This document shows, in pieces, positions 24,924-32,946 of a DNA stretch of 64,000 bases. This stretch comes from UBA1731 sp964567665 (GTDB lineage Bacteria > Verrucomicrobiota > Kiritimatiellia > RFP12 > UBA1067), in the NCBI GenBank assembly GCA_964567665.1, contig CAZMNN010000009.1:1-64000 (forward strand), given 5' to 3'. Within the stretch, counting starts at the first letter, position 1. Every line of letters begins with the position of its first letter. The notes under the pieces were generated by a model. It was given only the letters and a program-made list of their open reading frames with translations, was not told the origin of the DNA and searched no databases. The position numbers and the translations under genes were made by a program.

Positions 24924-26906
24924 ATGGCCAAGGTAAAGTACAGAAAAGAGTTTTTCGATCGCGATTACACCGTGCGCGAGGCGTACAGGCGCGTGTGGAA
25001 GTACGTCAGAAAATACAGGTTCAGGCTTATCGTCGGGATATGCAGCGGAATGCTCACGGCGGGGACGCTCGTGCCGTTTTTCCAGATTGTCCAGCCGGCG
25101 CTGCAGCATGTCGAATCGCACGACAGCGGGATCGAGGCCTCAAAGGTGGAGCGGACGGTTGAAGTGCCGCAGACGGACCGCCATGGCGATGACGCCGCAA
25201 AGGCGAAGCCAGGCAACGTCTTTGAGAGGCAGATAGCGAAAAACTCCAAACTGCCGAGCTGGTATCCGAAGGTCGAAAGGCTTGCTGCGAAGGTCGGCAT
25301 CAAACTTCAGGACGAGAACGGGAGCATGGGCGGCGCCCTCGCGCTCATCGTCTGCGTGATTGTGCCGCTTGTGGCTGTGATGCGCCTTGGACTGATGTAC
25401 CTGAACAACTACTGTCTCAGCTGGTCTGGCGCTCACGCAGTGGCGGATCTGCGGCAGGAGATGCTTGAACACGTGCAGAGGCAGTCCCTGCAGTTTTTCG
25501 GGCGTGTCGATGTAGGACAGCTGATGTCCCGCATATCCGGGGATCCTCAACAGATCCAGACGATAATGACGGCCATTCTCACCGAAGTCGCGCTTGCGCC
25601 GTTCGAGATACTTGTGGCGTTCGGCTTCATAATATGGTTCGCCGTCTCCAACCATATGCTTCCCACGCTGATGCTCATCCTCATTGGTTTCCCGCTTTTC
25701 GTGCTTCCGGTGCAGATGCTTGGGCGGAAGATAAAGAAGTGGGCGCGGAAATCCCTTGAACGCGGCTCGATGATTGGCGCGAAGATACACGAGATACTCA
25801 CGTGCATCCGAGTGGTGAAAAGCTACCACACTGAGGAGTACGAAAACCGCAGCTACGCCGCGACGAACAGGTATCTTCTCAAGTCCACAATGCGCGGGCT
25901 GCGCATCGGGCTGATGGTTGGGCCGTCGGTGGAGACGGTGGGCATACTTTTGATATGCGCATTTGTCGTGTGGTGCTTCATGACGGGCGTAAAGATTTCC
26001 GATGTGGTTCCGATGCTTGCGCCGCTCCTTGTGATCTACAAACCGGTGAAGCAGCTTTCAAAGCTGCAGGTGCAGGTCGAGAACTCTCTTGCCGCGCTGA
26101 GCCGAATCTATTCCGTCCTGGATCTCCACATGGAGCTTCCGGAAAAGGCCGATGCAGCAGTAAAGGCGAACTTTACGGACAGGATATGCTTCTCTGACGT
26201 GTCTTTCAGGTACGACACGGCCGATTGCGACGCAGTGTCGCACGTTTCGTTCGAGATTCCTCGCGGAAAGATGGTTGCGGTCGTAGGCGGCACCGGCAGC
26301 GGCAAATCGACGGTGAGCGGACTGCTCGCCCGGTTCTACGATCCGCGTGAGGGGCGTGTCACGATGGACGGCATAGATCTGCGGGATATGCGCATCTCCG
26401 ATCTGCGCAGCCTTGTCGGCGCGGTCATGCAGGAGACGCTGCTCTTCAACGATACGATAGAGGCTAACATCCGCTACGGCACTCCTGATGCGACGCATGA
26501 GCAGGTCGTATCCGCCGCGAAGATGGCGAACGCGCATGAATTTATCATGTCGCAGCCGGAGGGGTACGGGCGCATCGTAGGCGAAAAGGGCTTTGCGCTC
26601 TCCGGCGGCGAGCGGCAGCGCATAGCGATTGCGCGCGCGATACTGCGCAATCCGCCGATACTCATTCTTGACGAGGCGACGTCCGCGCTCGACACGGTGA
26701 CAGAGCGGCTTGTGCAGGATGCGCTGAACAACCTGATGAAGAACCGCACAACGTTCGCAATCGCCCATCGCCTTTCCACGATCAGGAACGCAGACATGAT
26801 ACTTGTGATGCGGGAGGGGCGCATTGTCGAACGCGGCACCCACTCCGAGCTGTACGGCGCAAACGGTGTCTACCGCAAACTCTGCGATATGCAGCACCAA
26901 TCCTGA
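24924..26906 (+). CDS. msbA: ABC exporter, MsbA-like (fused membrane and ATPase domains)
   Basis: A 660-residue half-transporter of the lipid/multidrug exporter class; MsbA flips lipid A-core to the periplasmic side of the inner membrane. The membrane domain spans about residues 25-400, with an unusually long charged loop (about residues 55-125) after the first helix. The ATPase domain has Walker A GGTGSGKSTV, Q-loop GAVMQETLLFND, signature LSGGERQRIAIARAIL, Walker B ILILDEATSALD and H-loop AHRLST. The ATG at 24924 with GGAG 5 nt upstream is preferred to GTG 24909. Substrate is inferred from the general family resemblance only. Confidence 0.85.
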   Translation: MAKVKYRKEFFDRDYTVREAYRRVWKYVRKYRFRLIVGICSGMLTAGTLVPFFQIVQPALQHVESHDSGIEASKVERTVEVPQTDRHGDDAAKAKPGNVFERQIAKNSKLPSWYPKVERLAAKVGIKLQDENGSMGGALALIVCVIVPLVAVMRLGLMYLNNYCLSWSGAHAVADLRQEMLEHVQRQSLQFFGRVDVGQLMSRISGDPQQIQTIMTAILTEVALAPFEILVAFGFIIWFAVSNHMLPTLMLILIGFPLFVLPVQMLGRKIKKWARKSLERGSMIGAKIHEILTCIRVVKSYHTEEYENRSYAATNRYLLKSTMRGLRIGLMVGPSVETVGILLICAFVVWCFMTGVKISDVVPMLAPLLVIYKPVKQLSKLQVQVENSLAALSRIYSVLDLHMELPEKADAAVKANFTDRICFSDVSFRYDTADCDAVSHVSFEIPRGKMVAVVGGTGSGKSTVSGLLARFYDPREGRVTMDGIDLRDMRISDLRSLVGAVMQETLLFNDTIEANIRYGTPDATHEQVVSAAKMANAHEFIMSQPEGYGRIVGEKGFALSGGERQRIAIARAILRNPPILILDEATSALDTVTERLVQDALNNLMKNRTTFAIAHRLSTIRNADMILVMREGRIVERGTHSELYGANGVYRKLCDMQHQS

Positions 26907-26998
26907 TGGACATTGTGGACATGGCGGATTTCTGCGCGGATTCGTTTGCGGCAGATCGCAGACGTTCTGTCGCCGCATTGGAATCGATGGTCGGCTGA
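26906..26998 (+). CDS. Possible 30-residue protein coupled to the exporter gene
   Basis: An ATG overlaps the exporter stop (TGATG) and opens a 30-codon frame starting MDIVDMADFCADSFAADRRR and ending in TGA. Such overlaps are common between real coupled genes in this window, but there is no family resemblance and it may be chance. Confidence 0.25.
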   Translation: MDIVDMADFCADSFAADRRRSVAALESMVG

Positions 26999-27122
26999 AT
27001 CGCAGGCATACGCAGTCTCTTCATCAAGGGATTTCAGGTGGATTGAGTTGATTCAGTCTGCCTTGCGTTTTTGGGCTGTCCGCATGGGCCACCGTGCAGG
27101 TGACGACTGTTGCCCTCCCCAA

Positions 27123-27169
27123 CTCCGAAACTCCCGGTGGCGAAAGCAACAATACCTCTACGGCATCTG
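27123..27169 (+). repeat. Dispersed 47-bp repeat, copy 2
   Basis: Matches 8289-8335 at 41 of 47 positions, same orientation and no gaps; contains GTGGCGAAAGCA and CTACGGCA. Confidence 0.8.
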
Positions 27170-27313
27170 TTCGCAGACGATCTCTTCGAGGGTGTGCAGT
27201 GGACGCGCTCCGCGTTCCTTCAGTCGAATTTTCACTTGGCGCAACGTGAAAACCGCGATGTCGCCCTTTGTGATTTTCTTGCCAGAAAAATCGGGGTATC
27301 TCCAACGATGCAC
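27158..27313 (-). CDS. Possible 51-residue protein or gene remnant
   Basis: A minus-strand frame from GTG 27313 to TAG 27158 encodes a basic, helix-prone peptide (VHRWRYPDFSGKKITKGDI near its start and LKERGARPLHTLEEIV near its end) with plausible codon use. AAGGGG lies directly before the start. No family is recognised. Its 3' end runs into the 47-bp dispersed repeat, so it may be part of a decayed mobile or repeated unit rather than a working gene. Confidence 0.3.
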   Translation of the reverse strand: MHRWRYPDFSGKKITKGDIAVFTLRQVKIRLKERGARPLHTLEEIVCEQMP

Positions 27314-27317
27314 CCCC

Positions 27318-27346
27318 TTGAAAAAAAAAAACACATTTGCTATACT
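27318..27346 (+). promoter_or_regulatory. Promoter of the first beta-strand-repeat gene
   Basis: TTGAAA (27318-27323), 17-bp spacer, TATACT (27341-27346), a near-consensus vegetative promoter. The ATG is 48 nt downstream. Confidence 0.85.
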
Positions 27347-27394
27347 TGTTGGCACTTAATTGTTGATCACTGATTTAACTCAACGGAGGTGTCC

Positions 27395-30300
27395 ATGACA
27401 GGCAAGGAATCTGTTTCAGCCATGACAGGCAGAGTGTCTGTTTCGACAGGCAGGAAATATGTTTCGGCGGTTTTGCTTCTTTTCGCAATTGCGTCAATGT
27501 CGGCATCGGCGGCCGATGTCGTATGGACGGGGGAAAGTGACAGCGTTTGGACGAATGCCGCAAACTGGGCTGGCGGCGTAGTCCCCTCCGGAGAAGATAC
27601 GGCGGTGTTTGCCCCAGCCGGTGATATAGCCGTAAGCGTGAGGGATGGCGACAGGTTCCCGAAGACAATCAAGGTTGCGTCAGGATCGGTCTCGCTCGTC
27701 CTGCATTCCACGACATTTGCCTATCTGTCGTTCGGGAACAATGCGGAGGGAATCATTGATGTCGCCGAGGGCGCTGTGTTCTCGAATGCGTATGCGAGGA
27801 TAGAGAAAAAGAATCTCAGCATAGTCAAGCGAGGCAAGGGCAAATGGGTCAACAGGAATCAGATGGGCTGTGATGGCGACCCATCTTTCAGTCAGCTTGT
27901 CTCCATGAAGGTTGAGGAGGGGACGTTGGAGCTTTCAGGAAGAACCGGCAACATAAAGGCCGCGAAATTTTCCGTGGACGGCGATGCCAGATTCGTCGTT
28001 TCTGAAGGCAGCACCATCACCACCGCCAGTGACGGCGGCGTTTCGCTCGTCATAGACGGCGAGATGGAACTTGTCAATGCGAACACGCTCCGCGTAGCCA
28101 CGATGACAGGCTCAGGGCGAATTGTGGGTCTCGGCAAAGACAACCCAATCAGGTTTGAAAATCCTGACGGATGCAGCGCCTCCGTATCCATTCTCGGGAA
28201 TTGTCCTGTGTATTCCGGGCACGGATCGGTAACGGGTGCAGTGACGGTTGCAGATTTACGTAAGAGCGGCGGCGACATCAGGCTTTCCGCTCCATTCACG
28301 ATTCTGGACGGTGACGCAAGCCTCAATTTCGATTCGTTCCTTTTCTACAGACCTGTTCCGCTTGTGATTGAAGGTGGGCTTATGACAGCCAATCGTGGGC
28401 TTCCGGCCGCTGCAAACAGGTTGAGGTCTGCTCCAATTCCGAATGGTTGTCTCTTAAGGGGTGAAAACGGAAGCATCACGTGTCAAGTGCATGTCGTCCA
28501 GAACGGCGGCACCCTGTATCACGGCGAGTACTGGCGGGATGGGGAAAAACAGCACAACTCGCTTGCGAATCGGTATGACCTGAACGGTGGCACACTTGTG
28601 ATATCGACGGCGCAACGGTTGCGGCCGCACCTGCTGGCCACAACAGAAAGCCCCAGCGTATATTCGCTGAACGGCGGTCGCCTCGCCGTGGATGCCACAA
28701 GGGGTATGATAAGGAACGGAATCTTGAACGAGGCGGACGAAGATTCAGGAAGGACATATATTGAAGTGGGCGAGAAAGGCGGCTCTTTTGGGGGAGCACA
28801 TGTGGATGAGAAGGCTTTGCCGTGGGTGAGGTTCAACTGGCCGATGGTTGCAAAGACAGGCGTTTCCGATGGCGGCATATCCATCGAAGACGGTGTTGAA
28901 TATGTCTTCTCCAAGCCGGTCGGCATATCCGGTGGCATACGTGTGAATGACGGCGGACTTGCTCTTGATTCCGCCGCCGACACAGAATCTGCTCCGTCCT
29001 TTTTCGGAACGGGGGCGATCACGCTGCACAATGCACCGCTCTCGTTTGTGTCATGCACGGAGGACAAGGGTCTTGAAATCGGCGAACTGCGGTTCGATGG
29101 GGCGGCATATATTCGCCTTCGCCGTGGCGGAATGAACGAGAACGGGATGTCGTGGTCGGCTTCATGCGCCGCGCAGACGCTGACGATCGGTTCAATCGTG
29201 CGCGGCGGCCTGGGTTCCGCTCTGTTCGTGACCGACGGAATATCGTCTTCGCTTGGTGAGACTGGTTCATCGAAGGTGATGGTGACTTCCGTCCCGGACA
29301 TGAGAGCGTCCGGCGTTCTGGACATTCCCATATTTGGCGTACGCCAGTATTCGCTCGACTTCATGACGTACAGTTCAGACGCCGGACTGATTCCATATGC
29401 GGGATATGTTGATGTCGGTGAAGCGACTACGGCGGAGACAATTGCTTCGGCGTCGGACAGCTTCACCATTGCGATCGGCGCAGAGAAGACTGTCGGCGGT
29501 TTCCGCTTCTGCGGAGAGTGGAAGACCGCCTATGTGAACGGACTGCTAAACGTCCGGGGAACGCGGACGATCCTTCTTCAGAACAGGTGCAATCTGATGG
29601 GTGCCGGTACGGTAGACTTTGGGGATGGAGAGGGCCTGATAGTGTTCGGTCCCAGCACAGATATGGCATGGAACTCCACTATATCGGCGTCGATAACCGG
29701 CTCCGGAGGGATCTCGTTCGCTTCAACTCCGGATTGCAACTATGGGCGGCGGCGCATTTCGCTTTCCGGTGCGAACGGCTGGACGGGCGGAACGCGCATC
29801 AACTCGGTTCGCCTCGAACTGGCGAATGAATCCGCACTTGGCGGCGGCGATGTGATCGTGGGCGGAGGAACGCGCAACGGCGGGCGGTTGGCCTTCAATG
29901 CGCCGGGCGCGACGTTCGACAACAATTTCACCGTTTCCGGAAGCGGTTGCCGCGATACGCACTGGGATGGATTCAGCGGTGGAGCAATGGAGTTCATGGC
30001 GGACACTGCGATTTCGGGTGACGTTGAGCTTGCAGGGCATTCGCGGTGGACGGCTCCGACGCCGAACGTGACGGCTGTCGTGTCCGGTCAGGTTTCCGGC
30101 GATTCGCTTGAGATAGTCTCCACGAATGTCGCTGCTGCCGGCACAATCAGATTCGACGGATGCAACAGCTATACAGGCGGCACTGAGGTTGTGCGCTCCG
30201 TCTTTGCGCTCAGCAAGGGCGATGGAGCCGGAACCGGGCCGATGCTGCTCGACAATTCGGTTCTTGTGTTCAATAACGTGGATCCGATAACAGTTGAGAA

Positions 30301-30586
30301 TTCAATCGGCGGTACAAACTCTGTGGTGCGGCTTACCGGGCTGGGTGAGGTGGAGCTGTCTGGACTGGATGGCGAACCAAAGGCTTTCACGCTCGATTTG
30401 GCTGCAAGGACGACGGCGATCGGTTCTCTCTCCGGATTCTCGCAGATTACGACCTCCCGCTCCGGCACGACACATTTGCTCGTCGGGGATGGAGACTTCT
30501 CCTTTGCGGGGGCGATTCCGTCCAACGTGCAGCTTCACAGGCGTGGCGAATACAGCGGAACATCGCTGAGGATAATAATCAGGTGA
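27395..30586 (+). CDS. Exported beta-strand-repeat (autotransporter-associated repeat) protein
   Basis: A 1063-residue exported protein. After a 16-residue-plus extension with three TG(K/R)xxVS repeats comes a hydrophobic signal core ending ASMSASA before ADVVWTGESDSVWT. The long mature part is glycine-rich beta structure with autotransporter-associated strand repeats, e.g. ITGSGGISF, SLSGANGWTGGTRINS, LANESALGGGDVIVGGG and CNSYTGGTEVVRS. There is no C-terminal translocation barrel and no PEP-CTERM-type anchor; the end reads YSGTSLRIIIR. The ATG at 27395 follows ACGGAGGT. Probably a surface or secreted fibre-like or glycan-binding protein. A GH123-like gene follows 24 nt after the stop. Confidence 0.8.
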   Translation: MTGKESVSAMTGRVSVSTGRKYVSAVLLLFAIASMSASAADVVWTGESDSVWTNAANWAGGVVPSGEDTAVFAPAGDIAVSVRDGDRFPKTIKVASGSVSLVLHSTTFAYLSFGNNAEGIIDVAEGAVFSNAYARIEKKNLSIVKRGKGKWVNRNQMGCDGDPSFSQLVSMKVEEGTLELSGRTGNIKAAKFSVDGDARFVVSEGSTITTASDGGVSLVIDGEMELVNANTLRVATMTGSGRIVGLGKDNPIRFENPDGCSASVSILGNCPVYSGHGSVTGAVTVADLRKSGGDIRLSAPFTILDGDASLNFDSFLFYRPVPLVIEGGLMTANRGLPAAANRLRSAPIPNGCLLRGENGSITCQVHVVQNGGTLYHGEYWRDGEKQHNSLANRYDLNGGTLVISTAQRLRPHLLATTESPSVYSLNGGRLAVDATRGMIRNGILNEADEDSGRTYIEVGEKGGSFGGAHVDEKALPWVRFNWPMVAKTGVSDGGISIEDGVEYVFSKPVGISGGIRVNDGGLALDSAADTESAPSFFGTGAITLHNAPLSFVSCTEDKGLEIGELRFDGAAYIRLRRGGMNENGMSWSASCAAQTLTIGSIVRGGLGSALFVTDGISSSLGETGSSKVMVTSVPDMRASGVLDIPIFGVRQYSLDFMTYSSDAGLIPYAGYVDVGEATTAETIASASDSFTIAIGAEKTVGGFRFCGEWKTAYVNGLLNVRGTRTILLQNRCNLMGAGTVDFGDGEGLIVFGPSTDMAWNSTISASITGSGGISFASTPDCNYGRRRISLSGANGWTGGTRINSVRLELANESALGGGDVIVGGGTRNGGRLAFNAPGATFDNNFTVSGSGCRDTHWDGFSGGAMEFMADTAISGDVELAGHSRWTAPTPNVTAVVSGQVSGDSLEIVSTNVAAAGTIRFDGCNSYTGGTEVVRSVFALSKGDGAGTGPMLLDNSVLVFNNVDPITVENSIGGTNSVVRLTGLGEVELSGLDGEPKAFTLDLAARTTAIGSLSGFSQITTSRSGTTHLLVGDGDFSFAGAIPSNVQLHRRGEYSGTSLRIIIR

Positions 30587-30610
30587 TTGCAGATCAAGGG
30601 AATGATTGCG

Positions 30611-32875
30611 ATGCGGTCTTGCGGTTTCAGGCGCGGCGTCTTTGAGGCGTTTGCGGCGGCGTTTGCGTTTGGCGGCATAGCCGCAGAGGCGGCGACAATC
30701 GACTTCGCGGGGGCAAAGGAGAGCCTCGCTCCGTTTGTCTGCTCAAATCTCGGACGGATTCGCCTTGTGCGGGAGGAGCTGACATGGAACGAGTGCGGAG
30801 AGCTTGCGCTTGGAGCGCCGGCGACAAACCGTGAAGGGTTTGTGGTGTGGAACGCGGTGGCTATGATCGGCACGGACGGCAAAACGACCGGTTTCCCGGT
30901 GAAGGGCGGAAGGAGGTATTCATTCTCCATTGAGGTGAGAGGCGGTGTCCCGTCTGTCGGACTGTCCGCAAAGGCATGGAACGAGGGCTTGTGGAAGGAT
31001 TCCGTCAACTTGAAGACCAACCTCAAGGATGTGCCGGTAAAGGGTGACTGGACGCTGTACAGGGGAATTGTCGATGTTCCTGACGGAAAGACGCGACTTG
31101 TTCTGCAGCTTCAGATGTGGTCATCTACGCAGTATCCGCCGGTGAAGTACAAGGAAGGCGATTCAGTGCGTTTCGACAATGTGACATTTGAGGAGATGCC
31201 GAATACGCACTATGTCGCTGAAATACGCGAAAGGTATGAACGTGCATCAAATGATGCCGAGAGGTCGGCGTTGAGGGGAAGGTACGGGAAGCTTCTTCGT
31301 CCGTTTACGGTATCGGTTGTTTCGCGCACGAGCGATTTCGCTGTGCCATTCGTCCCTAAGGAGGCGTTTGAGCCGCCGGATTCGATAGGCGTATGCGCTG
31401 CGGTGAATGAGCGCACCGGTGTTCCGGTGGCGATAATGAACCTCACAGATGCGCCGGAGACGTACGTCGTGCGGCTTGAAACGTCTACCGCCGACCAGCA
31501 GAAGCCGTGGGCGGAGAAGCAGTTCGACGGAGAGTTCGGTCTTTCAGGATTCCCGCAGGACAGGATTGAGATGCGGACGGCGATCAGGATGAAGGATAGC
31601 GACAATGCACCCATTTCTCTGAGGCTTGAGCAGCTGGCGAAGATGGACGAAGCGAATTCCATCATTGTTCAGCCAAACGAAGCTGGGCTTGTGTGGATAG
31701 ATTTCGACACCACCGATGTTAAGGCCGGCGTATATCCGGGACGCTTGCGGGTTATTCCGCTGTCGCGACCGGCAAAATGGAAGTCATGGAAGGGCAGATA
31801 CCATGACCGCATCTATGAGGGGGATATGCAGGATGTCCCGTTCAGCCTCGAAGTCATTCCGGTGATCCTCCCGAAAGAGCCGTCAATGCCGTTCGGCTTC
31901 TTCCAGATGCCGACGACAAAAGGGCAGTTCGACCTCATGCGTACGCTTGGTACGCGGGATTTCCAGATAAGCCCCTGGAGCTTCGAGAATGACGCCGCAA
32001 TCGCCGAAGAGGGGAAGAATGTACGGAACATATTTGAGTGGTCCAAGGCGGAAGGAATGCACCCTACGTTTTTCATAGGCTTTTCGGCGTTTCACACTTT
32101 CCGCAGGACGACGCCGGGGATGCTCGACGCAGATTTCAAGACACAGCTTGAAAAGTGGCCGGATTGGATAAGGAAGGTGCAGAGAACGATGAACGCATGG
32201 GGCGTCGCCGACGCCGACTATGTGGTGGAGGTCTACGATGAGCCTGATCCGAAGATAGCGGACGACATCATGTCCGTGCTGTCTGCGGCAAAGGCCGCCG
32301 CTCCCGGCATCCGTCTTGCGCTTACGCTTGGTGCGCATGTCATGGATGCCGACACAATGCGAAGGTTCGCTCCGTGCGTAGATACGTGGATTCTATGGAG
32401 CCACGGGTATTTCAGGGATCAGGCGCACCTTGCGTTCATCGCGGAGACGTGCTCCAACGGCGGATCGGTGTGGCACTACACCTGTTCGACGTCCGGTCGC
32501 GCCCCGATATACGAAACCTACCGTCTGCATCCGTGGTTCGGATGGGCGCACAGATTGACCGGCAACCAGTTCTTCATATTCCAGGAGATGACGGGGGGAT
32601 TCGGCCCGTACGATTTCAAGTGCGCCATGTCATCCGGAATCGCGTACCGCAACTTCAACGTGACGATGCCGTCTTTGCGGTACATGGCATTGCGTCGCGG
32701 CGTGTACGACGTGAAGTACTTAGAGGCGCTTGCCGCAGCAAGGGGTGGCGACCCCGATGTCAAGGCATTCCTTGAACGCGCACCGATGGAGGTGCTTCAG
32801 AATCGCCACGACACCTCAACTCCCGATCGCATCCGTGATGAGGCGATCCGTCTTCTGCTGCAGCCCGGCAAGTGA
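30611..32875 (+). CDS. Exported GH123/DUF4091-like putative glycosidase
   Basis: A 754-residue protein with a signal peptide (about residues 1-29). An N-terminal carbohydrate-binding-like beta domain (to about 220) is followed by a linker domain and a TIM-barrel-like C-terminal domain that resembles the DUF4091/GH123 group: MPFGFFQMPT, VVEVYDEPDPK with the adjacent acids Asp543-Glu544, HPWFGWAHRLTGNQFF and PSLRYMALRRGVYDVKYLEAL. GH123 enzymes characterised so far are N-acetyl-beta-galactosaminidases that use an Asp-Glu pair; whether that substrate applies here is inference. The ATG at 30611 is best spaced from AAGGGA; TTG 30587 and ATG 30602 are alternatives. Probably co-transcribed with the preceding gene. 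Confidence 0.75.
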   Translation: MRSCGFRRGVFEAFAAAFAFGGIAAEAATIDFAGAKESLAPFVCSNLGRIRLVREELTWNECGELALGAPATNREGFVVWNAVAMIGTDGKTTGFPVKGGRRYSFSIEVRGGVPSVGLSAKAWNEGLWKDSVNLKTNLKDVPVKGDWTLYRGIVDVPDGKTRLVLQLQMWSSTQYPPVKYKEGDSVRFDNVTFEEMPNTHYVAEIRERYERASNDAERSALRGRYGKLLRPFTVSVVSRTSDFAVPFVPKEAFEPPDSIGVCAAVNERTGVPVAIMNLTDAPETYVVRLETSTADQQKPWAEKQFDGEFGLSGFPQDRIEMRTAIRMKDSDNAPISLRLEQLAKMDEANSIIVQPNEAGLVWIDFDTTDVKAGVYPGRLRVIPLSRPAKWKSWKGRYHDRIYEGDMQDVPFSLEVIPVILPKEPSMPFGFFQMPTTKGQFDLMRTLGTRDFQISPWSFENDAAIAEEGKNVRNIFEWSKAEGMHPTFFIGFSAFHTFRRTTPGMLDADFKTQLEKWPDWIRKVQRTMNAWGVADADYVVEVYDEPDPKIADDIMSVLSAAKAAAPGIRLALTLGAHVMDADTMRRFAPCVDTWILWSHGYFRDQAHLAFIAETCSNGGSVWHYTCSTSGRAPIYETYRLHPWFGWAHRLTGNQFFIFQEMTGGFGPYDFKCAMSSGIAYRNFNVTMPSLRYMALRRGVYDVKYLEALAAARGGDPDVKAFLERAPMEVLQNRHDTSTPDRIRDEAIRLLLQPGK

Positions 32876-32885
32876 TGGTTTTCGC

Positions 32886-32914
32886 TTGCTTGTTTTGCGC
32901 GGAAATGGGATAAT
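32886..32914 (+). promoter_or_regulatory. Promoter of the LamG/TIM-barrel gene
   Basis: TTGCTT (32886-32891), 17-bp spacer, GATAAT (32909-32914); ATG at 32947. Confidence 0.55.
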
Positions 32915-32946
32915 CGCCACATTTCACAACTGAAAGGGTCTCAGGG

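Larger units (their letters stand above)
26999..27317. other. Intergenic stretch with repeat and small-frame remnants
   Basis: Between the exporter and the beta-strand-repeat gene there is no full-sized gene. It holds copy 2 of the 47-bp dispersed repeat and a short minus-strand frame that abuts it. The rest shows no recognised feature. Confidence 0.6.

Noticed and set aside
27349..27365. Sigma-54 promoter before the first beta-strand-repeat gene (TTGGCAC)
   Set aside because: The GC that should lie 10 bp after GG is TT, so the -12 element is missing; a near-consensus sigma-70 promoter is present instead.
27395..30586. Classical autotransporter
   Set aside because: The protein has passenger-type repeats but no C-terminal translocator barrel and no terminal aromatic residue.
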